From Nocardia sp. alder85J (GTDB taxonomy: Bacteria; Actinomycetota; Actinomycetes; Mycobacteriales; Mycobacteriaceae), in assembly GCF_020176955.2 (NCBI RefSeq), contig NZ_JAIUCZ020000004.1, positions 62,001-126,000 on the forward strand: 64,000 nucleotides of DNA, written 5' to 3'. This document shows positions 44,807-53,473 of the stretch, one piece after another. Numbering within the stretch: the stretch's first letter is position 1; each line of letters begins with the position of its first letter. The notes beneath the pieces are model-generated. The model was not told the origin of the DNA, made no database searches, and was given only the letters and a program-made list of their open reading frames with translations. Position numbers and translations under genes: made by a program.

Positions 44807-45616
44807 GTGACCGACAAGTCCAACGCCTCCACCGAGAAAATCCCGCACACACAGTCCGGGACGGCCACAGCGAACGGCCATGCGGCACGCAGTCCCTTCG
44901 ATGCGCCCACGGGACAATTGCCGGTGCTGTCCGCGAACGGCACGCCCCTGGCCCGCACCGAAGACGAGTTGGGCCTCGACCCCGAGGTCCCCACCGTAGG
45001 TGAGATCGGATCCCCCGCCATGACTACCAGCTATTCGTTCGCCAGCATCCCGCCCGCGCCCACCCCGCCGGCCGAGACCGTCCGGATGCGCCGCAGCCGA
45101 CCCGAATATCGGCGTGGCACCACGGATTTCGGCCTGTTCGCGCTGCGTCTGCTGGTCGGGCTGAGCTTCCTCTACCACGGGTTGCAGAAGCTGACCGGCT
45201 GGTTCGACGGTCCCGGAATGGACGGGATCCGCCGGGCGATGGAACACGGCGGCTGGAAGCATGTCGACATCGCGGCATCTCTGCTCAGCGGCGCCGAGGT
45301 CGGCGGCGGCGCCCTGATCGTGCTCGGCCTGGCGACGCCGCTGGCCGCGGGCGCGGTGGTCGCCACCGTCACCGACGCCTGGTTGTGGAAGCAGAGCATG
45401 GCCCACGGCCTGGAGTACAAGCAGGTGGAGATCGAATCGCTGCTGGCCGCCGCCGCGGCGGTGCTGATCTTCACCGGCCCCGGCCGGCTGTCGTTCGACC
45501 GCGGCCGCGGCTGGGCCACCCGCCCGTCGTGGGGGTCGTTCGTCTGCCTGCTGCTGGGCCTCGCCGCGGCTCTGGGATCCTGGTTCTACTTGCACGGCGG
45601 CAATCCGTTCCACTGA
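44807..45616 (+). CDS. DoxX-family membrane protein
   Basis: The protein is 269 aa. About 100 N-terminal residues are disordered, Pro/Thr-rich. Four TM helices follow, with the DoxX start FALRLLVGLSFLYHGLQKLTGWF and ALIVLGLATPLAAGAVVATV. The family is linked to membrane redox stress. The GTG start lies 6 nt after TACCCT (44795-44800), a candidate -10 box for a leaderless transcript. A DoxX gene holds this place in the mycobacterial order too. Confidence 0.88.
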   Translation: MTDKSNASTEKIPHTQSGTATANGHAARSPFDAPTGQLPVLSANGTPLARTEDELGLDPEVPTVGEIGSPAMTTSYSFASIPPAPTPPAETVRMRRSRPEYRRGTTDFGLFALRLLVGLSFLYHGLQKLTGWFDGPGMDGIRRAMEHGGWKHVDIAASLLSGAEVGGGALIVLGLATPLAAGAVVATVTDAWLWKQSMAHGLEYKQVEIESLLAAAAAVLIFTGPGRLSFDRGRGWATRPSWGSFVCLLLGLAAALGSWFYLHGGNPFH

Positions 45617-45652
45617 CCGGCGGCCGCCCCGACGAGAGGAAGGGCGTTCCCG

Positions 45653-46453
45653 GTGATCGCTGCGACCGGATCCGAGTCGAGCTACTTCGAACGGGTGGGC
45701 GTGGGCCGTTTCGCGCCCACCCGGCACGTCGGCGGCGCCTGGGCCGCCGACGAGCAGCATTTCAGCCCGCTCGGCGGCCTGATCGTCCACGAGATCGAAC
45801 GGGCCCGCCAGGGTCGGCCGGACCTGCTGATCGGCCGGATCACCTTCGACATCCTGGGCCGGATCGCGTTCGAGGAGTTCGACATCCGGGTGGAGACCGT
45901 GCGCCCGGGTCGCACCATCGAACTCGTGCAGGCGACGGCCACGATCGGCGGTCGCGCCACCGTGACCGCCCGCGCCTGGCTGCTGACCGCCGAGGACACC
46001 GGCAGCGTCGCGGGTGGCGAGCCGGATCCGCTGCCGGACCCCGAATCGCTGACGCCGTGGCCGCTGACCTCCGTCTGGTCCGGCGGCTACATCGCCTCCC
46101 TGGACACGCGGCCGGTCGGTGTCCCACAGCCGGGCCGCACCACCGCCTGGGTGTCCTCGCCGCTGGACCTGGTCGCCGGTGAACAGGTGAGCCCGCTGGC
46201 CTCGTACGTCGCCCTGGTCGACACCGCCAACGGCATCGCCGTGCGACAGGAACCCACGAAGTGGATGTTCCCCAACCTGGATCTGACCATCCACCTGTAC
46301 CGGCAGCCGGAAGGCTCCTGGACCGGGCTCGACACCAGCGTCACCTTCGGCCGTACCGGACAGGGACTGACCAGTACGGTCCTGCACGACATCCACGGTC
46401 CGGTCGGCCACGCCGAGCAGATCCTCACTGTGCGCCCGCAACCCGAGCCCTGA
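45653..46453 (+). CDS. Acyl-CoA thioesterase-like, double hotdog protein
   Basis: The protein is 266 aa with a GTG start, 36 bp after the DoxX gene. The first hotdog half includes WAADEQHFSPLGGLIVHEIERAR and IGRITFDILGRIAFEEFDIRVETVRPGRTIELVQATAT; the second includes DTANGIAVRQEPTKWMFPNLDLTIHLYRQPEGSWTGLDT. This is the two-domain TesB-like (4HBT_3) layout. The substrate is unknown. Confidence 0.85.
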   Translation: MIAATGSESSYFERVGVGRFAPTRHVGGAWAADEQHFSPLGGLIVHEIERARQGRPDLLIGRITFDILGRIAFEEFDIRVETVRPGRTIELVQATATIGGRATVTARAWLLTAEDTGSVAGGEPDPLPDPESLTPWPLTSVWSGGYIASLDTRPVGVPQPGRTTAWVSSPLDLVAGEQVSPLASYVALVDTANGIAVRQEPTKWMFPNLDLTIHLYRQPEGSWTGLDTSVTFGRTGQGLTSTVLHDIHGPVGHAEQILTVRPQPEP

Positions 46454-46478
46454 CCGCCACCGAGCCTGACCGAATGCC

Positions 46479-46516
46479 CGAAAAGCCCGGAACCCTGTGC
46501 GGGAACCGGGCTTTCG
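46479..46516. terminator. Bidirectional hairpin between thioesterase gene and ilvD
   Basis: CGAAAAGCCCGG (46479-46490) pairs with CCGGGCTTTCG (46506-46516) with a 15-nt loop. Short A and T runs on the outer sides allow function in both directions. Confidence 0.75.
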
Positions 46517-46544
46517 GTAGTGCGCCGGAATTACGGCAGCCGCG

Positions 46545-48386
46545 TCACGGCACCCGGCGGACGGCGCCCTTGTCGGCCGAGGTGGCCAGGGCGGCATAGG
46601 CGCGCAGCGCCATGGTGATCGGCCGCTCGCGATGCGCGGGCTGCCACGGCTGCTCGGATGCCTCCATCTTGGCGCGGCGCTCGGCCAGTACCGCATCCGG
46701 GACGAGCAGCTCCAGCGCGCGGGTGTGCACATCGATCCGGACGCGGTCGCCGTCCTCGATGAGCCCGATGGTGCCGCCACTGGCCGCCTCGGGGGAGATG
46801 TGGCCGATCGACAGGCCCGAGGTACCGCCGGAGAAGCGGCCGTCGGTGATCAGCGCGCACACCTTGCCCAGGCCCGCACCCTTCAGGAATGCGGTGGGAT
46901 GCAACATCTCCTGCATGCCGGGACCGCCGGAGGGGCCCTCGTAGCGGATGACGATCACATCGCCGGGCTGGATCTTCTTGCCGAGGATCGCCGAGACCGC
47001 CGCCTCCTGGGATTCCAGCACCACGGCCGGTCCCTCGAAGGTGAAAAGGTCCTCGTCGATACCGGCGGTCTTGAGGATCGCGCCGTCGACGGCGATGTTG
47101 CCCCGCAGCACGCACAGCCCGCCCTCGACGGTGTAGGCGTGCGCGATATCGCGGATGCAGCCCTTCTCGGCGTCGGTGTCCAGCGACGACCAGCGGTTGT
47201 CCGTGGAGAACGGCGTCGTGGTGCGCACCCCGCCCGGCGCCGCGTGGAACAGTTCCAGCGCCTCCTCGGAGGCGCTGCCGGACCGGATGTCCCAGGTGTC
47301 CAGCCATTCCTCGAGGGTGCGAGTGTGGACGGTGGTGACGTCGGTCTCCAGCAGTCCGCCGCGGCGCAACTCGCCCAGGATGGCGGGGATGCCACCGGCG
47401 CGGTGCACATCCTCCATGTGGTAGTCGGAGTTGGGGGCGACCTTCGACAGGCACGGCACCCGGCGTGAGATCTCGTCGATGGTGCCGAGATCGAAGTCGA
47501 CCTCACCCTCCTGCGCGGCGGCGAGGGTGTGCAGCACCGTATTGGTGGAACCGCCCATCGCGACGTCCAGCGCCATCGCGTTGCGGAAAGCCTTGGCGTT
47601 GGCGATGTTGCGCGGCAGCGCCGTCTCGTCGTCGTCGCGGTACCAGCGGTTGGCCAGCTCCACGATGGTGGTGCCGGCCCGCTCGAACAGCGCATGCCGG
47701 GCGGCATGGGTGGCGAGGGTGGAACCGTTGCCCGGCAGCGCCAGGCCCAGCGCCTCGGTGAGGCAGTTCATCGAGTTGGCGGTGAACATGCCGGAACAGG
47801 AACCGCAGGTCGGGCAGGCGCTGCGCTCGACCTCGTCGAGGCCCTCGTCGGTGACGGTGCTGGAGGCGCTGGCCGAGATCGCGGTGATCAGGTCGGTGGG
47901 CGCCTGCGCCACACCGCCGACCACGACCGCCTTACCGGCCTCCATCGGGCCGCCGGAGACGAACACGGCCGGGATGTTGAGCCGCATCGCGGCGTTCAGC
48001 ATGCCCGGAGTGATCTTGTCGCAGTTGGAGATACACACCAGCGCGTCGGCGGTGTGCGCGTTGGCCATGTACTCCACGGAGTCGGCGATGATCTCACGGC
48101 TGGGCAGCGAGTAGAGCATGCCGCCGTGACCCATCGCGATGCCGTCGTCGACGGCGATGGTGTGGAACTCCCGCGGTACGCCGCCGGCCGCCCGCACCGC
48201 GGCCGCCACGATCTCGCCGACGTCCTTCAGGTGCACGTGGCCGGGGACGAACTGGGTGTAGGAGTTCGCGATGGCGACGATCGGCTTCCCGAAGTCGGAG
48301 TCGGTGAGGCCGGTGGCCCGCCAGAGCGCGCGGGCGCCCGCGGCGTTGCGTCCGGCGGTGGTGGTGCGTGAACGAAGCGGTGGCAT
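46545..48386 (-). CDS. ilvD: Dihydroxy-acid dehydratase
   Basis: The protein is 613 aa and converts dihydroxy-isovalerate and -methylvalerate to the keto acids of valine and isoleucine synthesis. Iron-sulfur ligands appear in VCISNCDKITPGM and CPTCGSCSGMFTANSMN. The start MPPLRSRTTTAGRNAAGARALWRATG and the C-terminal FSGGTSGLSIGHISPEAASGG are family standard. The ATG at 48386 is preceded by GAGGA. It shares the neighbourhood but not the strand of ilvBNC. Confidence 0.96.
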   Translation of the reverse strand: MPPLRSRTTTAGRNAAGARALWRATGLTDSDFGKPIVAIANSYTQFVPGHVHLKDVGEIVAAAVRAAGGVPREFHTIAVDDGIAMGHGGMLYSLPSREIIADSVEYMANAHTADALVCISNCDKITPGMLNAAMRLNIPAVFVSGGPMEAGKAVVVGGVAQAPTDLITAISASASSTVTDEGLDEVERSACPTCGSCSGMFTANSMNCLTEALGLALPGNGSTLATHAARHALFERAGTTIVELANRWYRDDDETALPRNIANAKAFRNAMALDVAMGGSTNTVLHTLAAAQEGEVDFDLGTIDEISRRVPCLSKVAPNSDYHMEDVHRAGGIPAILGELRRGGLLETDVTTVHTRTLEEWLDTWDIRSGSASEEALELFHAAPGGVRTTTPFSTDNRWSSLDTDAEKGCIRDIAHAYTVEGGLCVLRGNIAVDGAILKTAGIDEDLFTFEGPAVVLESQEAAVSAILGKKIQPGDVIVIRYEGPSGGPGMQEMLHPTAFLKGAGLGKVCALITDGRFSGGTSGLSIGHISPEAASGGTIGLIEDGDRVRIDVHTRALELLVPDAVLAERRAKMEASEQPWQPAHRERPITMALRAYAALATSADKGAVRRVP

Positions 48387-48740
48387 GGGTATGGGTCCTC
48401 GGTCGGATGTCCTCGTCCCGGTGCAATCCGGGACCGGTCGCTGGGGCTGCCGGCGACTGAGCCGAGTGTCTCGGCGGCGTCTCAACGGTACTCCCGTGAA
48501 GATCAGGGGGATGCGCCGGTGGGCGGCCGGGTTCGGATTCGCGAGCGGTCGCCGTGCCTGCCGTTCCTGCCGGGTGGGGCATCGGGCGGGCAATCGTACG
48601 GATAACGCTTGTCAGCACTTCGAGGATGCCAGTTTGTTCCCGCCGCCGCCGCGTGTCCCGTCGCCGCCGTGTCGATCGCACCGCTCGTCCGGGCTCGCAC
48701 CCGTCGCAGGGTGTGCGATCTCACCGCGCGTGTGCGGGAT
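48387..48740. other. 354-bp leader region of ilvD, no gene supported
   Basis: The region lies between ilvD and the CFP6-like gene, both on the minus strand. It presumably holds the ilvD promoter. One minus frame includes a stretch rich in Ile, Leu and Val codons (GILEVLTSVIRTIA, about 48570-48630 in reverse), but it has no near stop or terminator stem, so I do not call an attenuator. Confidence 0.4.
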
Positions 48741-49289
48741 TCAGTGGTTCCCGGTCTCCGAGGTGGCGTCGGTCGGCGCGCCCTGGTCGGCGGGGGTGTC
48801 CCCCTCACCTGCCGGGAGGGTGTCCGTTCCGGCCGCGTCCGCCGCCTCCTCCGGCCCGGCGAACGGGTCCGGGATGTATCCGCCGGAGGCGGCGACCAGA
48901 TCGCGCAGCCGGGCGTAGTCGACGGCGGGCAGCTCCACCTCGGAATCGTCGTCGAGGTGGGCCCGCACCCAGCCGCGCTTGAGGATGCGCACGCCCTTGA
49001 TCTGCGTCCAGTCCAGATGCCGGGCGCCGAACGTGCTGCGCAGCTCCAGTCCGGACGGCGACACCGTGGTGCGGTTGCGCTCGATCCACACCGAGATCCC
49101 GATCGGGATCACGAACAGGATCCACAGCACCTGCGGCCAGCCGAAGAAGGCGAATGCGACGCAGAACAGCAGCACGAACACGCCGAGATGACCGAGTCGG
49201 GGGATGCGGATCACCCGCCCCGTGGACGGCCCGCCGGCGGGCGTGTGGGACGATCGAGCAGGTGGCACGGACCGATGCGACGATGACAC
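48741..49289 (-). CDS. PH-domain membrane protein, CFP6-like
   Basis: The protein is 182 aa. Two hydrophobic segments (VFVLLFCVAFAFFGW and VLWILFVIPIGISVWI) are followed by a bacterial PH domain (NRTTVSPSGLELRSTFGARHLDWTQIKGVRILKRGWVRA) and an acidic tail. The mycobacterial low-molecular-weight antigen CFP6 lies at the same place next to ilvB. The GTG start is approximate. It is divergent from ilvB. Confidence 0.82.
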   Translation of the reverse strand: MSSSHRSVPPARSSHTPAGGPSTGRVIRIPRLGHLGVFVLLFCVAFAFFGWPQVLWILFVIPIGISVWIERNRTTVSPSGLELRSTFGARHLDWTQIKGVRILKRGWVRAHLDDDSEVELPAVDYARLRDLVAASGGYIPDPFAGPEEAADAAGTDTLPAGEGDTPADQGAPTDATSETGNH

Positions 49290-49367
49290 ACCCCCATCCT
49301 CGCATCATGGAGTACAGACCAACGCAACCGCCCCGTCTCACATAATGGGACACACGTGTCAAGTAAT

Positions 49368-49397
49368 TTGACTCTTCGGCTCTCCCGCACATACCGT
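49368..49397 (+). promoter_or_regulatory. Putative ilvBNC promoter
   Basis: TTGACT (49368-49373) and TACCGT (49392-49397) are 18 bp apart. The transcript would begin at about 49405, the start codon of the leader peptide. Confidence 0.5.
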
Positions 49398-49404
49398 CGT
49401 GCCC

Positions 49405-49452
49405 GTGAATCGAAACGAGCTTCTCGTAATCGGCCGGCGCGTCCAGCGCTGA
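49405..49452 (+). CDS. ilvB leader peptide (branched-chain attenuation)
   Basis: The frame GTG...TGA encodes VNRNELLVIGRRVQR (15 residues). Consecutive Leu-Leu-Val-Ile codons in such a short frame, just before a terminator stem, are typical of branched-chain amino acid attenuators in actinobacteria. Stalling at LLVI would prevent the terminator. The start appears leaderless; a GTG two codons earlier (49399) is an alternative. Confidence 0.65.
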   Translation: MNRNELLVIGRRVQR

Positions 49453-49487
49453 GCCTGATTCATTCAGCTCGTAGCTGCGACGCGCCA

Positions 49488-49521
49488 CCCTCGATCAGCC
49501 TTGGCTGTCGGGGGCTTTTTT
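49488..49521 (+). terminator. Attenuator hairpin before ilvB with T run
   Basis: CCCTCG pairs with CGGGGG (49488-49493 with 49509-49514) and the inner CAGCC with GGCTG (49496-49500 with 49503-49507), followed by six T (49516-49521). It stands between the leader peptide and the ilvB start at 49578. A real T run is rare in this window. Confidence 0.75.
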
Positions 49522-49577
49522 GTGTTCAGGACAAATCCATGGACTCGAGATCAACAAGCAGGTAAAGGAATAAGACG

Positions 49578-51533
49578 GTGAGCGCACCTACCGCCCGGCC
49601 AGGGCCCGCGGCCCGCAGGCCGGCGTCTTCGGCCCAGCCGACACCTGCGGCGACTGCCGCATCCGCCAACCGCCGGCCGATTCCGCCCGAGCGGGTCACC
49701 GGCGCGAAGTCGGTCGTCCGGTCCCTCGAGGAGCTCGGCGTCGACACGGTATTCGGCATTCCGGGCGGCGCGGTTCTCCCCGTCTACGACCCGCTGTTCG
49801 ACTCCACCCGGGTGCGGCACGTGCTGGTCCGGCACGAGCAGGGCGCCGGTCACGCCGCCACCGGATACGCGCAGGCCACCGGCCGCGTCGGTGTGTGTAT
49901 GGCCACATCCGGCCCGGGGGCGACCAACCTCGTCACCCCGATCGCCGACGCGCAGATGGATTCGGTGCCGCTGGTCGCCATCACCGGCCAGGTCGGCCGC
50001 AGTCTGATCGGCACCGACGCCTTCCAGGAGGCCGACATCTCCGGCATCACCATGCCGGTGACCAAGCACAACTTCCTGGTCAACGACCCGATCGACATCC
50101 CGCGCGTGCTCGCCGAGGCGTTCTACCTGGCCGCGACCGGCCGCCCCGGCGCGGTGCTGGTCGACATCCCGAAGGATGTGCTGCAAGCACAGACCACCTT
50201 CTCCTGGCCGCCGGAACTGCGGCTGCCCGGCTACCGTCCGGTGACCAAGCCGCACGGTAAGCAGGTGCGCGAGGCCGCCCGGCTGATCCTCGACGCGAAG
50301 TCGCCGGTGCTCTACGTCGGCGGCGGCGTCATCAAGGCCGAGGCCGCGGCGGAACTGCTGGAACTGGCCGAGCTGACCGGTATCCCGGTGGTCACCACCC
50401 TGATGGCGCGTGGCGCGTTCCCCGACAGCCACACCCTCAACATGGGTATGCCCGGCATGCACGGCACCGTGGGAGCCGTTGCGGCACTTCAGAAGTCGGA
50501 TCTGCTGATCACCCTCGGCGCTCGCTTCGACGACCGCGTCACCGGCCAGCTGGACTCGTTCGCCCCGAACGCCAAGGTGATCCACGCCGATATCGACCCG
50601 GCCGAGATCGGCAAGAACCGGCACGCCGACGTGCCGATCGTGGGCGACTGCCGCGAGGTGATCACCGAACTGATCGAGACCCTGAAGGCCGACCCGGCCG
50701 CCACCGGCGCCCCCCTGCTGAACCTGACCGAATGGTGGGCCTACCTCGGCGATATGCGCGAGCGCTACCCGCTGGGCTGGAGCACCCCCAGCGACGGTTC
50801 GCTGTCGCCGGAATTCGTCATCGAGAAGCTGGGCGAGATGGCCGGCCCGGACGCCATCTACTGCGCGGGCGTCGGCCAGCACCAGATGTGGGCGGCGCAG
50901 TTCATCAAGTACGAGAAGCCGCGCACCTGGCTGAATTCGGGCGGTCTCGGCACCATGGGCTATGCCGTGCCCGCCGCGATGGGCGCCAAGATGGGCGCGC
51001 CCGACCGCGAGGTGTGGGCCATCGACGGCGACGGCTGCTTCCAGATGACCAATCAGGAACTGGCCACCTGCGCGGTGGAGGGCGTGCCGATCAAGGTCGC
51101 CCTGATCAACAACGGCAACCTCGGCATGGTCCGGCAGTGGCAGACGCTGTTCTACGAAAAGCGTTACTCCAACACCGATCTCGGCACCCACACGCTGCGC
51201 ATCCCCGACTTCGTCAAACTGGCGGAGGCACTGGGCTGCCACGGCATCCGGGTCGAGAAGGAGGGCGATGTGGAGGCCGCGATCCGCGAGGCGCAGTCCA
51301 TCAACGACCGTCCCGTGGTGATCGACTTCATCGTCGGCAAGGACGCGCAGGTGTGGCCGATGGTCGCCGCCGGCACCTCCAACGACGAGATCATGGCCGC
51401 GCGCGGCATCCGCCCGCTGTTCGACGACGACGAGCAGGCGTCCGAGCCCGCGGTGATCCACGAGGCGATGTCCCACGAGAAGGCCACCCTGGCCGCGCAC
51501 GAACGCGCTTCGCAGAAGGGCACCGACCAATGA
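49578..51533 (+). CDS. ilvB: Acetolactate synthase large subunit
   Basis: The protein is 651 aa. It joins two pyruvates, or pyruvate and 2-ketobutyrate, using thiamine diphosphate. The catalytic Glu is in VLVRHEQGAGHAA; the FAD segment lies mid-protein; the ThDP/Mg motif is AIDGDGCFQMTNQEL... ALINNGNLG. A 40-residue Ala/Pro-rich extension precedes the family start. AAAGGA lies 8-13 nt before the GTG. It overlaps ilvN by 4 bp. Confidence 0.97.
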   Translation: MSAPTARPGPAARRPASSAQPTPAATAASANRRPIPPERVTGAKSVVRSLEELGVDTVFGIPGGAVLPVYDPLFDSTRVRHVLVRHEQGAGHAATGYAQATGRVGVCMATSGPGATNLVTPIADAQMDSVPLVAITGQVGRSLIGTDAFQEADISGITMPVTKHNFLVNDPIDIPRVLAEAFYLAATGRPGAVLVDIPKDVLQAQTTFSWPPELRLPGYRPVTKPHGKQVREAARLILDAKSPVLYVGGGVIKAEAAAELLELAELTGIPVVTTLMARGAFPDSHTLNMGMPGMHGTVGAVAALQKSDLLITLGARFDDRVTGQLDSFAPNAKVIHADIDPAEIGKNRHADVPIVGDCREVITELIETLKADPAATGAPLLNLTEWWAYLGDMRERYPLGWSTPSDGSLSPEFVIEKLGEMAGPDAIYCAGVGQHQMWAAQFIKYEKPRTWLNSGGLGTMGYAVPAAMGAKMGAPDREVWAIDGDGCFQMTNQELATCAVEGVPIKVALINNGNLGMVRQWQTLFYEKRYSNTDLGTHTLRIPDFVKLAEALGCHGIRVEKEGDVEAAIREAQSINDRPVVIDFIVGKDAQVWPMVAAGTSNDEIMAARGIRPLFDDDEQASEPAVIHEAMSHEKATLAAHERASQKGTDQ

Positions 51534-52033
51534 GCACCACCCACACCCTGAGCGTGCTCGTCGAGGACAAGCCCGGCGTGCTGGCCCGCGTGGCGAGCCT
51601 GTTCTCCCGGCGTGGTTTCAACATCGAGTCGCTCGCGGTCGGCGGCACCGAGGTCCCCGAGATCTCCCGCATGACCATCGTGGTGACCGTCGAGGACCTG
51701 CCGCTGGAGCAGGTCACCAAGCAGCTCAACAAGCTGGTCAACGTCATCAAGATCGTGGAGCAGGATTCCGACAGCTCGGTCGCCCGCGAACTGATCCTGG
51801 TGAAGGTGCGCGCCGACGCGAGCGTCCGGACCCAGGTGATCGAGGCGGTCGGCCTGTTCCGGGCGAAGGTGATCGACGTGTCGCCGGATGCCCTCACCGT
51901 CGAGGCGACCGGAACCCGGTCCAAACTCGATGCGCTGCTTCGGATGCTGGAACCGTACGGCATCCGCGAGATCGTGCAGTCCGGCGTGGTGGCCGTGGGA
52001 CGCGGCCCCAAGTCGATCACCGCGACGCGTTAG
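51530..52033 (+). CDS. ilvN: Acetolactate synthase small (regulatory) subunit
   Basis: The protein is 167 aa. An N-terminal ACT domain (LSVLVEDKPGVLARVASLFSRRGFNIESLAVG) gives valine feedback; the C-terminal part (LILVKVRADASVRTQVIEAVGLFRAKVIDV) is the ALS_ss_C domain. ATGA overlap with ilvB gives coupled translation and equal amounts. Confidence 0.97.
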   Translation: MSTTHTLSVLVEDKPGVLARVASLFSRRGFNIESLAVGGTEVPEISRMTIVVTVEDLPLEQVTKQLNKLVNVIKIVEQDSDSSVARELILVKVRADASVRTQVIEAVGLFRAKVIDVSPDALTVEATGTRSKLDALLRMLEPYGIREIVQSGVVAVGRGPKSITATR

Positions 52034-52126
52034 CTAGAGTTACCCGGATCGACGGCGGCACCCGCCCGCGGCGTGGGGTTCGATCCGAATTTCGAGAAGA
52101 AACTTTATAGAGAGGACGTACACAAA

Positions 52127-53140
52127 GTGGCAGTCGAGATGTTCTACGACGACGATGCCGACCTGTCGATCATCCAGGGCCGCAAGGTCGCCGTCATCGG
52201 ATACGGCTCCCAGGGCCACGCGCACTCGCTGAGCCTGCGCGACTCGGGCGTCGAGGTCCGCATCGGCCTCAAGGAAGGCTCGAAGTCCCGCCCGAAGGCG
52301 GAAGAAGCCGGCCTCACCGTCGACACCCCCGCGGCCGTCGCCGAGTGGGCCGACGTCATCATGCTGCTCGCCCCCGACACCGCGCAGGCGGAGATCTTCC
52401 GCAACGATGTCGAGCCCAACCTGAAGGACGGCGACGCGCTGTTCTTCGGCCACGGCCTGAACATCCACTTCGGCCTGATCAAGGCGCCGGCCAACGTCAC
52501 CGTCGCCATGGTCGCCCCGAAGGGCCCGGGCCACCTGGTCCGCCGCCAGTTCGTCGACGGCAAGGGCGTCCCCGCCCTGATCGCCGTCGACCAGGACCCG
52601 AAGGGCGAGGGCCAGGCCCTGGCCCTGTCCTACGCGAAGGGTATCGGCGGCACCCGCGCCGGCGTCATCAAGACCACCTTCAAGGAAGAGACCGAAACCG
52701 ACCTGTTCGGCGAGCAGGCCGTGCTCTGCGGCGGCACCGAGGAACTGGTCAAGACCGGCTTCGAGGTCATGGTCGAGGCGGGCTACGCGCCGGAGATGGC
52801 CTACTTCGAGGTCCTGCACGAGCTGAAGCTGATCGTCGACCTCATGTACGAGGGCGGCATCGCCCGCATGAACTACTCGGTCTCCGACACCGCGGAGTTC
52901 GGCGGCTACCTCTCCGGCCCCCGCGTCATCGACGCCGGTACCAAGGAGCGCATGAAGGATATCCTCCGCGACATCCAGGATGGCACCTTCGTGAAGCACC
53001 TGGTCGCCAACGTCGAGGGCGGCAACAAGGAGTTGGAGGGGCTGCGCAAGAAGAACGCGGAGCACCCGATCGAGGTCACCGGCGCGAAGCTGCGTGGGCT
53101 GATGAGCTGGGTGGATCGGCCGATCACCGAGACTGCGTAG
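52127..53140 (+). CDS. ilvC: Ketol-acid reductoisomerase, class I
   Basis: The protein is 337 aa, the short class I length. The GTG at 52127 gives the usual MAVEMFYDDDADLSIIQGRKV start, with AGAGAGGA upstream. The cofactor turn is GYGSQGHAHSLSLRDSG, with a Ser/Arg-bearing loop for NADPH. Metal and active-site residues lie in KGPGHLVRRQF, DLFGEQAVLCGG and YFEVLHELKLIVDLMYEGG. The 93-bp gap after ilvN holds TAGAGT (52035-52040), a possible internal promoter. Confidence 0.97.
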   Translation: MAVEMFYDDDADLSIIQGRKVAVIGYGSQGHAHSLSLRDSGVEVRIGLKEGSKSRPKAEEAGLTVDTPAAVAEWADVIMLLAPDTAQAEIFRNDVEPNLKDGDALFFGHGLNIHFGLIKAPANVTVAMVAPKGPGHLVRRQFVDGKGVPALIAVDQDPKGEGQALALSYAKGIGGTRAGVIKTTFKEETETDLFGEQAVLCGGTEELVKTGFEVMVEAGYAPEMAYFEVLHELKLIVDLMYEGGIARMNYSVSDTAEFGGYLSGPRVIDAGTKERMKDILRDIQDGTFVKHLVANVEGGNKELEGLRKKNAEHPIEVTGAKLRGLMSWVDRPITETA

Positions 53141-53159
53141 GGTTTTCGGCTGTAAACGT

Positions 53160-53192
53160 GGCGGCCTGTCCCGGGATTCGGGGCAGGCCGCC
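53160..53192. terminator. Hairpin after ilvC
   Basis: GGCGGCCTGTCCC (53160-53172) pairs with GGGGCAGGCCGCC (53180-53192), with one G-T pair. It closes the ilvBNC unit; the lower-GC island begins beyond it. Confidence 0.75.
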
Positions 53193-53473
53193 ATTGCGTT
53201 AGTGGGTATTTCGGCTGACCGCGCCGCAAGGTTGAGACCGTGCGGAGGAAATCACAGCAGGTGTTCACAGGCGTGCTGGATCCAATTGCCATCGGAGCGC
53301 AACCTTTATTCAGTTCGGATACGTCCGCTGTCTGAGTCAATCGGTGTCGGATGTGCAGTGTGATGAGATCAATGCTTGCCTCATCCCGGGATCACCTGAG
53401 CTTGTTGCGATTTCGTTGTTCGACTGGAGAGAGGTTGTCTGCCGGGCAGCCACGGCCAAACTACCTGAGTGCT
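53193..53473. other. Island left border, no gene seen
   Basis: Base composition falls in GC from here. Open frames on both strands are short and overlap the methyltransferase end. No tRNA, direct repeat or integrase is visible at the border. Confidence 0.45.

Noticed and set aside
48387..48740. Possible Ile/Leu/Val leader peptide for ilvD
   Set aside because: The frame rich in these codons has no nearby stop and no terminator stem with T run.
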